From positions 1-16,678 of the forward strand of contig QAXH01001374.1 of NCBI GenBank assembly GCA_004335635.1: 16,678 nucleotides of DNA, written 5' to 3'. Every line of letters starts with the position of its first letter. Within the stretch, counting starts at the first letter, position 1. The stretch comes from Chloromonas sp. AAM2. Taxonomy: Eukaryota; Chlorophyta; Chlorophyceae; Chlamydomonadales; Chlamydomonadaceae. Below are positions 11,801-16,678 of this stretch, one piece after another. A program made the translations under genes and the position numbers. The notes under the pieces are model-generated. The model was not told where the DNA came from. It worked only from the letters and a program-made list of their open reading frames with translations, and searched no databases.

Positions 11801-12136
11801 GACGTGGTTGACATTAGAAGCATTTTTTGCCACTGGGATGAAGCACCAATTAGTTGCTGGCTTATATGCTACGGGTTGGCGGCAAGCTATGTTGGCAGGT
11901 GGTGCTGCACAAGCGTCCTGTGATGCAGCCAGATGCCAGCTTCACGCTACAAATGACATTGCTGATTCTGTTTTCAGGTGGTGTTACGTAAGCGTGCTGC
12001 AAACCCTACAGAGGTGGAGGATGCCAAGAGGCGCCGCCACACCCTGAGGACCAGTGCCCTGGAGGATGACGAGCAGGGGATGGGCGGCGGACAGGGAGGG
12101 GATGAGGGCCTGGGCGAGGAGGAGGAAGAGCAGTGA
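4356..12136 (+). CDS. PAF1: RNA polymerase II-associated factor 1 (PAF1 complex subunit; plant ELF7 homologue), 15 exons, complete
   Basis: PAF1 binds elongating RNA polymerase II and is needed for co-transcriptional histone modification. Exons: 4356-4459, 4549-4666, 4898-5062, 5405-5485, 6053-6178, 6688-6836, 7424-7499, 7817-7967, 8324-8439, 8986-9039, 9762-9871, 10330-10414, 10976-11035, 11275-11382 and 11978-12136 (TGA). All introns are GT-AG with matching phases; the product is 553 aa. It has ten prolines (9-18), a His/Asp/Lys-rich stretch (about 55-83), then the conserved PAF1 core. Core landmarks are FLATIRFKNDLPE (117-129), TTLEKEPKHDLVLPPDLG (about 152-169), SWLMRTTYLS (242-251), EVMEVLPDVDWW (about 320-331), RFMALLLP (about 394-401), YSWAREYSYDLNNKN (428-442) and ALYCELNSTLELRGKRE (469-485). 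These align in order with human PAF1. The acidic tail is only about 20 residues (ending GEEEEEQ), far shorter than in animals. The ATG is the first in an open frame just after AACAGCAGC. Confidence 0.95.
5587..5850. repeat. Diverged direct duplication in PAF1 intron 4
   Basis: GTCATCTTTG and TGCTTACCCACATGCA (at 5587 and 5606) recur 128 bases later (5715 and 5734). CCCGCTGCTGCACC at 5667 recurs 149 bases later at 5816. The second copy therefore appears to carry about 20 extra bases. The duplication lies wholly inside the 567-base intron and is not coding. Confidence 0.75.
6228..6251. repeat. Short 12-base tandem repeat in PAF1 intron 5
   Basis: The unit GCAGGATGCAC plus A or G occurs twice in a row and is followed by a partial GCAG. 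The rest of this 509-base intron shows no gene or clear element. Confidence 0.6.
7168..7359. repeat. Direct duplication in PAF1 intron 6
   Basis: CACTCGTTGCCA at 7168 recurs at 7304 (offset 136). Both copies continue with related sequence and end in TTCCAGCCTTG (about 7210 and 7350). The first copy also ends in GCAG followed by GTAAGT, resembling back-to-back splice sites. The rest of the 587-base intron is AT-richer and shows nothing else. Confidence 0.65.
8675..8718. repeat. (GTT)n tract, PAF1 intron 9
   Basis: 44 bases of GTT repeat immediately precede one copy of the dispersed repeat family at 8737. On the opposite strand it is a (CAA)n tail following that repeat. Confidence 0.95.
8737..8818 (-). 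repeat. Dispersed intronic repeat, copy A (PAF1 intron 9)
   Basis: It shares ATGCGCGC, AAGGGATGTGT, CCGC, CTCAGGG, AGTCA and GAGTCATAAAG in order with the two intron 10 copies (9473-9666). The preceding TTACATCCGTG matches TGACATCCGTC before copy B. The minus strand is chosen because the adjacent tract would then read as a (CAA)n 3' tail, as in some retroposons. Orientation and class are inference. Confidence 0.6.
8864..8893. repeat. Second (GTT)n tract, PAF1 intron 9
   Basis: 30 bases of GTT repeat followed by TACATGACC, echoing the TTTTTACATCC that follows the first GTT tract. It could be the end of another, otherwise lost, copy of the same repeat family. Confidence 0.9.
9473..9666 (-). 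repeat. 97-base tandem duplication, copies B and C of the repeat (PAF1 intron 10)
   Basis: Two adjacent 97-base units, 9473-9569 and 9570-9666. Their first 57 bases differ at only two positions; the remainder is more diverged, and both end in CAATTCC. Related flanks (GAAGGTACCC then GGA...GAGTAG) occur before unit B (9418) and after unit C (9682), so the duplicated block once extended further. No open frame spans it. Confidence 0.85.
10131..10310. repeat. Direct duplication in PAF1 intron 11
   Basis: ACCTCTGTCAGCTG at 10131 recurs at 10253 (offset 122). Both copies continue with GGT, TTGGC, GGTGTG and GCCGCTTG in the same order, and AC.CAGT precedes each. The copies are clearly related but diverged. 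Confidence 0.7.
10421..10462 (+). other. G-run cluster with G-quadruplex potential at the exon 12 donor
   Basis: The transcript strand carries GGGG (10421), GGGG, GGGG and GGG (10431-10443), then three GGG runs (10452-10462), with short loops. The cluster starts seven bases after the exon 12 end at 10414. A G-rich unit (AGGCGGGGTATGGAGGGG and a close variant) appears at about 10416 and again at about 10493. Folding is inferred from pattern only. Confidence 0.6.
11408..11531. repeat. 37-base direct repeat pair in PAF1 intron 14
   Basis: The 37 bases at 11408-11444 recur at 11495-11531 with a single C/T difference (offset 87). Both begin GTCCTTGA and end CCAGGAAAGC. The near identity suggests a recent duplication. 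Confidence 0.9.
11896..11920 (+). repeat. Exon 15 start look-alike with AG acceptor, PAF1 intron 14
   Basis: CAGGTGGTGCTGCACAAGCG and the next five bases match 20 of 25 positions at the true exon 15 junction (11975-11999). Read in phase it gives VVLHKR against VVLRKR in the real exon. Using this acceptor would add about 30 codons and then stop at a TAA where exon 15 normally begins. It is either a diverged partial copy of the exon edge or chance similarity. Confidence 0.4.
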
Positions 12137-13988
12137 GGGGGGAGAAAGGAGGCACATCGGAGGCCAAAGAAGAGAAAACTCCGGAAGTGGAAAGAAGAGA
12201 AAACGTTGGCGGCGGAAGAAGACAAAACACCAGCTGAGCAGGTTTTGTCTTTGTTCTGCTCACGTCTGTGCCAACAGGTAGTGCATTGAGTACTTGCACA
12301 TACCCTAGCCTGACGTCAGCTATCAGGGCTGATGCGTGCACCACCTACCCAGACAAAGCCCAGTTATCCCTCCTGATGCCAGGACGACGACGTTGGATGG
12401 TTTGGCGACATGGTTTGGCGAAATGGACGTTGAAATGGCAGTTGAGCCGACCTGTGGCGCCAAGCAGGTTTGCAGCATGCCCAAATGCAGCACATACGTT
12501 GTAGGCGTGAGGCAGAGGACAGGCATACAGCTTGAGCATCAGGGTGTATGGGACTGAAGGAGAGGTTGATGACGGGTGCTATCAGAAACTGTGGAGCGAA
12601 CCTACGCGGCGCCAAGATGGCATGCCAGGTACTGCTTGGATCTGGCCAGTTCCGGTCAGAATAGCAATGGCTGGCGGGAGGCAGAAGTGTTTGTTGTGCT
12701 GCAAACAGTTTGTGAGCGTGAGGGTATCCATGCAAGGCCCGGGTAAAGCCGCGTCATGTGAGATGGGGTTTTTTGTGTCAACTGTGAGGCCCTGTGACAG
12801 CAGCTGTGAATTTACATGACATGAAAGCAGGGCACTCCCGTGCAACTGTTGCAGAGTCTGGGCATTACGCTGGCAGTAGGGACGCTGGCTGACAGCAAAG
12901 GCATGGCAGTGCAGAAAAAAACAGTCAGTTGTGAAAAACATGTGCAGGTGGGTAGAGGAGAAGAGATGCATGCTCGTCAAGGGTTCAAGGTAGCAAGGAA
13001 GACAACCCACGCAGCCCTTGCATGCATGCATGTGCCAACTGCGTTGACTAAAGGCATCACAGAACTGTACTAAGCCGCTGCTGCTGCACCTGACCAGTGA
13101 TTGAAACAAGTAGTACAGGCAACTGATGTCTGCCTCGACATGCTGAGCTGCTGCACATGAAGCTGATGGGCTGGGCATCGCACAACGGTTGCTGCTCAGC
13201 TGCTGCCGGACATGTCTTGCAGATCATGAACATGCGACTCACACTTTCTCAAGCGTGTTGATACACGCCGAGAGCATGGAAAAGCGAGCAGAATTTGTTA
13301 CATGGCATGACTACGGCACATGACTCGGGCAGATTTTGTTGCACGCCAAGAAGCTCAACTCATCCATTTAGTGAGTAAAGGATGAAAAACACTGCTACGA
13401 GTGTGCTACTGCAGATGAGGCATCCCTTGAAATCAATGTCCGAGCTTGATATCAAAGCCAACACAACATGTGCTTGGTGTGACCAGCGACAAAGCACTGG
13501 CTGTGAATTGGAGCCCGCGCGCAATGCCACCCAAGCAAACGCGTGCAAAACAGTACCAAGGACCAAAGTGGTGTGTAACATCATCGTGTCCATCAAACCG
13601 GCTGTTGGAATTCCTCATCAGCAAGACATATGTTGTGCGATCAGTGTGTGGGCATAGCAGTCAAGCGGCATAAAATGCTCGTATACGCTGGCATGTACTG
13701 TAGCACATGACACGAAATTGTCAGCTCGCACTGCCTGGTTGCTCCGAGTGTGCTGATAGTTGCGTCAACCATGGTTGCTGAGCAGCACAAAGCAAAATGG
13801 GCGCTGCTACTCGAGACATTGACTGGAACAATTACTGGTAGTCGCATGCAGGTTGTTCTTGGTTGCCCTACTGGTGCATCAGAGGCTATCTGCTCATGCC
13901 AAGCCTGTTGCAGAGACCGGCAGCTGCCCATGCTGCTTCCAGCAGTGCTTATGCATGGCAAACAAGCCCCCTACCAGCAGGGCTCCTG
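12137..13988. other. Convergent intergenic region (PAF1 and SmF 3' sides), no supported gene
   Basis: The region must contain the 3' UTRs of PAF1 (rightward) and SmF (leftward). The first 100 bases are strongly purine-rich. The PAF1 frame stays open for 50 codons after its TGA, to 12287. A 198-codon minus-strand open frame (12582-13178) is Cys/His/Ser-rich with no recognisable motif, and I treat it as noise. A TGTAA word, the common green-algal polyadenylation signal, occurs on the minus strand at about 13296 and 12813 (as TTACA on plus) and could serve SmF. I see none close behind PAF1. Confidence 0.6.
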
Positions 13989-14240
13989 CTACATTTCTGC
14001 GTCTTCCGGTACTCCTCTCATATATAGAACGTTGTTGCAGCGGATCAGAACCTCGCCCAGCGCGCCCACTGATTGTCCATCAATGTACTCTTCTGTACTC
14101 GCGAGCTGCAAGTTCATGTAGGAGTCCACTGACACAAGGTAGCCCTTGTACTCCATGCCCCACTTGAGCTTGACGATGACTTGCTTGCCAGTGAGATCGT
14201 TCAGGAAAGGCTGCGGGTTGACGGGCACGCCGGCAGCCAT
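13989..14240 (-). CDS. SNRPF: Spliceosomal snRNP core protein SmF
   Basis: SmF is one of the seven Sm proteins that form the ring around the Sm site of U1, U2, U4 and U5 snRNAs. The 83-residue product has a short leader [15 protein letters not shown], the Sm1 motif [17 protein letters not shown] (about 23-39) continuing into [11 protein letters not shown], and the Sm2 motif [16 protein letters not shown] (about 62-77). It is collinear with and close to human SmF (86 aa), ending a few residues earlier (PEDAEM, then TAG). It does not resemble LSm6, the nearest paralogue, because [13 protein letters not shown] and EEYIDG are SmF features. The coding region has no intron, unlike every other firm gene here. 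It is divergent from SmD3, with 355 bases between start codons. Confidence 0.96.
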   Translation of the reverse strand: MAAGVPVNPQPFLNDLTGKQVIVKLKWGMEYKGYLVSVDSYMNLQLASTEEYIDGQSVGALGEVLIRCNNVLYMRGVPEDAEM

Positions 14241-14595
14241 AGCGTGGGGAGTGGGCTAAGAGCCCAGATCACTTGGTTGGCCTCGACCCCGGCAGTAACA
14301 GGTTGATCGTGGTCTTGATCCTGGTCGTGGACTGATCGCAGGACGTTAGGATGGGTCAGGTATGAGCCATGCACAGGTGAACAGCGCGTTTTGAGCAGAC
14401 GTTTCTTCAGCTTGCTTGTCCGCCGAACCCGAGGCGAACTAGTGTAGCTGTCTATAAGTTGCAGTAACCTGTTCTTACGTTCAGTTCCGAGGCGGCGCAC
14501 AACAACAAACCCGAGAAGGTTGGCGAGGAGGCGCGAACGGAAGCTTTGCCCTTCAGCGATACCAGCATCTTTACATTTGTCAATAAGCAGCCAGA
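14241..14595. promoter_or_regulatory. Divergent promoter region between SmF and SmD3
   Basis: 355 bases separate the start codons of two subunits of the same ring. TATAAG at 14453-14458 is a possible TATA-like element for SmD3, about 140 bases upstream of its ATG. The word TGATC occurs at 14304, 14316 and 14333; the first two are part of an 11-base direct repeat, TGATC(G/C)TGGTC. Whether any of these act is unknown; co-regulation is inferred from geometry. Confidence 0.55.
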
Positions 14596-15172
14596 ATGAC
14601 GTCGCAGAAGGGCATCGGAATCCCCATCAAGCTCATGCATGAAGCGGAAGGCCATGTTGTGACCGTCGAGCTAAAGGGCGGAGAGATCTACAGAGGAGAA
14701 TTGTTTGATGCGGAAGATAATTGGAACTGTCAGCTGAAAGATGTGACAGCGACCGGGAGAGATGGGCGGGTTTCACAACTCGATCACATCTTTGTAAGGG
14801 GAAGGTGAGTGCTCCACGCCTTGCATGCTTACGCAGGCTTGCATGCCATTGTATTGATATCACATGCCGCTGTACGAGGCTCCGGCAAAGTGCTATAGGT
14901 CAGACACGGCCATGCAAGAACCCCCTCATCATGCATTATTCAGATCAGCAGCTCCAATCCACTGTTGGTTCGCCAGCATGCAGACCATGTACCCATGATG
15001 ACTCTGTGCCCGCAGTCGCATACGGTTCATGATTGTGCCCGACATGCTCAAGAACGCGCCAATGTTCAAACGGATTGACCCCAAGTATCGTGGCAAAGCC
15101 TTGCCCATGGGTGTTGGAGGCAGAGGACGTGCGGCTGCTGTACGTGCGGCTGCCAAAGCAAAGGCGCGGTAG
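14596..15172 (+). CDS. SNRPD3: Spliceosomal snRNP core protein SmD3 (2 exons)
   Basis: SmD3 pairs with SmB in the Sm ring of spliceosomal snRNPs. Exons are 14596-14804 and 15016-15172 (TAG), joined in phase 2 by a 211-base GT-AG intron; the product is 121 aa. The Sm1 motif lies in [20 protein letters not shown] (21-40) and continues DNWNCQL. Sm2 is [19 protein letters not shown] (about 63-81), split by the intron at the Ser in [14 protein letters not shown] follows, as in plant and animal SmD3. The C-terminus is [20 protein letters not shown]. It has GRGR but lacks the terminal run of RG repeats that is normally arginine-methylated. The ATG is the first in frame and fits the family's N-terminus ([16 protein letters not shown]). 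Confidence 0.96.
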
Positions 15173-16263
15173 CCGCCTGCGTTGTGCAGCAGCTGACTTT
15201 GTGACGCCTGGTATGGCCGGTATGGTTATTTAGCACTCAGTAAAGCTAGCGCAACACCTAGCTTTGTGGGCCCATGCAGCCTACCATGGCGGCACAACAG
15301 GGTATGCCCTGGGACTGCGCCGCTCTCAAGACACAGGGTCGATTTCTGTGTCTCACTCAAGGTGGAGAGCAAACAAAATGTATCTGGCTTTGGGCATGCG
15401 CACAGGCGAAGGGGAGGACAGTTACCCGGTACATCAATCCTCCAACTGTACTGTTGTATTGTGGTCAATGACAAGAGCATGCATGCAGTTCTGAGCATGC
15501 AGAAAGCCAAACTGGACATGTATGATGTGTCATGCGTGCTGCGCTGTGGCAACAAGCAGGGACCTCACGCATTGATGCCTGCAAGCTGTGTGCATGGGCC
15601 AGTCACTCGCCACTGTCCAGGCCGCTTTGATCATGTCGGGTCGGGGGGCGCGGCAAAGCCCTGTGTTGCTTCATCTAAAAGACATAGCACGGTTGCCGCA
15701 TGGTTACGTTTGACAGCTTGCCATCCAGTAAGGTTTACGTAGGGCCAGTGTGTGGCAAGGTGCTTGCGCATGAATTTGCGTTGGATGGCATGTCAAGGTT
15801 TTCTGAAGGGTTGTTTGCCTGAGTTTTAAAAAATACTGAGCCAGCGCGTACTGAGTCAGTGTCCCGCACTCAACAGTTCTAATTCACTCTCACTTTCACT
15901 GCTCACACTAAGGCAGTGAAGTCAGGCAGTCAGTTCTCAACGGTCAGCTGATTACATGTCACGAACAATCATGAGACTGTGACTCCAGTCATCCGAGGCT
16001 GACAGGCAAGCACGTGTCTGGCGCGATGGCATCGTTGCCGTTATCACGTTTCATTCAGGTAAAAGTTGCCTTGCTCCATGGCAGTCCACGTCCATTCAAT
16101 AATTCGCTGGCAAGCCGAAGTGTGCAGTCTATAGGTGATAGGATTCCTTGCATTCATAGCATAGCAAAAAAGCAAAAAAAGAAGTTTGCCAGTTCTGGGA
16201 CAATTTGACGGGTACATGTGGTGACTGTTCGTGTGCCTTGATCTATCGTGTGATGAATATACG
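15173..16263. other. Region downstream of SmD3, no supported gene
   Basis: It holds the SmD3 3' UTR and about 1 kb in which I found no recognisable coding exon on either strand by reading translations. A 158-codon plus-strand open frame (15266-15742) has no family resemblance and I treat it as chance. No clear polyadenylation signal, RNA gene or large repeat is visible. Confidence 0.5.
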
Positions 16264-16305
16264 CTACGTTTCTTGCTGCGTGTGCGTGTGCGTGTATGAA
16301 GAATC

Positions 16306-16343
16306 CGTGTGTTGGTCCACAACCTGTGTGTTGGTCCACAACC
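16306..16343. repeat. 19-base tandem duplication
   Basis: Two consecutive 19-base units (CGTGTGTTGGTCCACAACC and the same with T first) span 16306-16343. The join coincides with the proposed end of the candidate exon at 16324, so the duplication also duplicates its possible donor. Confidence 0.9.
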
Positions 16344-16522
16344 AAATGGACAGGGCTTGTTGGTACACGGTGTAGTGCTGCTTCTGGGACACGCTGTTGT
16401 GCGTGGACAAGAAAGAAAGCGCCTCAGTGTGAGTGATCAGTAGATTTTGATCAGTATCCGTGCATGTCACATACCCGTCACACACCCGTACATGTCACAT
16501 CCGTGGCTCAACGTTGTCCACC

Positions 16523-16557
<35 letters not shown>

Positions 16558-16678
16558 TGGGAGAACAATGCGCAAAATGTAGCCAGGTCTGGCTGCACTC
16601 ACACAAACACAATCTGTGGGGATTAGGGCTACTCACAGCCAGCATGACCGGGTTAGGCCCCCCAGCATGCACCAACCC
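16324..16678 (-). CDS. Two candidate exons of a gene entering from the right edge (possible V-ATPase subunit H-like)
   Basis: On the minus strand, the edge to 16637 reads LVHAGGPNPVMLA and is followed by a consensus donor GTGAGT. After an intron of 214 bases, 16422-16324 reads ALSFLSTHNSVSQKQHYTVY and then QQALSIWLWTNTQ, with AG before it and GT after it, and the phases agree. The pattern (A, G, hydrophobic, LS, a Q-rich stretch, YQ..., SIWL) recalls the helical-repeat region of V-ATPase subunit H around its SIWLLAF motif. No exon for the C-terminal half is visible between here and SmD3. This could be a fragment, a different gene or coincidence. Reading on without splicing reaches a stop at 16264-16266. 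Confidence 0.3.
16524..16555. repeat. (AC)n microsatellite near the right edge
   Basis: A 32-base uninterrupted AC run. It lies in the proposed intron of the candidate gene at the right edge, where it would be (GU)n in the transcript. Confidence 0.97.

Noticed and set aside
12582..13178. 198-codon open frame on the minus strand, the longest single frame in the window
   Set aside because: It is rich in Cys, His and Ser, has no recognisable motif and lies in the gap between convergent 3' ends, where SmF's own 3' UTR would run. Its length is explicable by chance in 16 kb.
15266..15742. 158-codon plus-strand open frame downstream of SmD3
   Set aside because: It has no family resemblance or domain, overlaps several other random frames, and has no promoter or splice context.
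1..16678. CRISPR array, bacterial operon, phage or integrative element
   Set aside because: There are no regularly spaced identical repeats, and the clear genes are spliced eukaryotic nuclear genes. The repeats found are microsatellites, local duplications and one small dispersed family.

Overview
The window is intron-dense eukaryotic nuclear DNA. Most coding sequence is in short exons (44 to 165 bases), separated by introns of about 90 to 720 bases that are rich in TG/CA runs and GCATGC words. Exon style, intron size and composition, and the protein types best fit a green alga (Chlorophyta). That lineage call is an inference; no marker gene for taxonomy is present.

Layout. (1) Positions 1-3974, minus strand: the first nine exons of an N-terminal-motor kinesin, rebuilt exon by exon with consistent phases. 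It has P-loop and switch I, runs off the left edge, and one intron is GC-AG. (2) Positions 3975-4355: a 381-base divergent promoter region. (3) Positions 4356-12136, plus strand: a complete 15-exon gene for PAF1, the namesake subunit of the RNA polymerase II-associated PAF1 elongation complex (553 aa). (4) Positions 12137-13988: a convergent gap with no gene I can support. (5) Positions 13989-14240, minus strand: an intronless gene for spliceosomal SmF (83 aa). (6) Positions 14241-14595: a second divergent promoter region. (7) Positions 14596-15172, plus strand: a two-exon gene for spliceosomal SmD3 (121 aa). (8) Positions 15173 to about 16263: no supported gene. (9) The right edge, minus strand: two candidate exons that faintly recall V-ATPase subunit H (low confidence).

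How the genes relate. The genes form two head-to-head pairs (kinesin/PAF1 and SmF/SmD3) that meet tail to tail. SmF and SmD3 are both subunits of the seven-membered Sm ring of spliceosomal snRNPs, so a shared bidirectional promoter could help keep their supply balanced. PAF1 acts on transcribing polymerase II, so three of the four firm genes serve co-transcriptional mRNA production. The kinesin has no evident functional link.

The introns are the most unusual part. Several PAF1 introns carry their own local direct duplication of about 60-150 bases. Introns 9 and 10 share a dispersed repeat family with (GTT)n tracts. Two introns contain copies of an adjacent exon edge together with a splice-site-like sequence: a strong case in the kinesin gene and a weaker one in PAF1. 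I found no CRISPR array, operon, phage or prokaryotic mobile element, and no clear novel multi-gene system.
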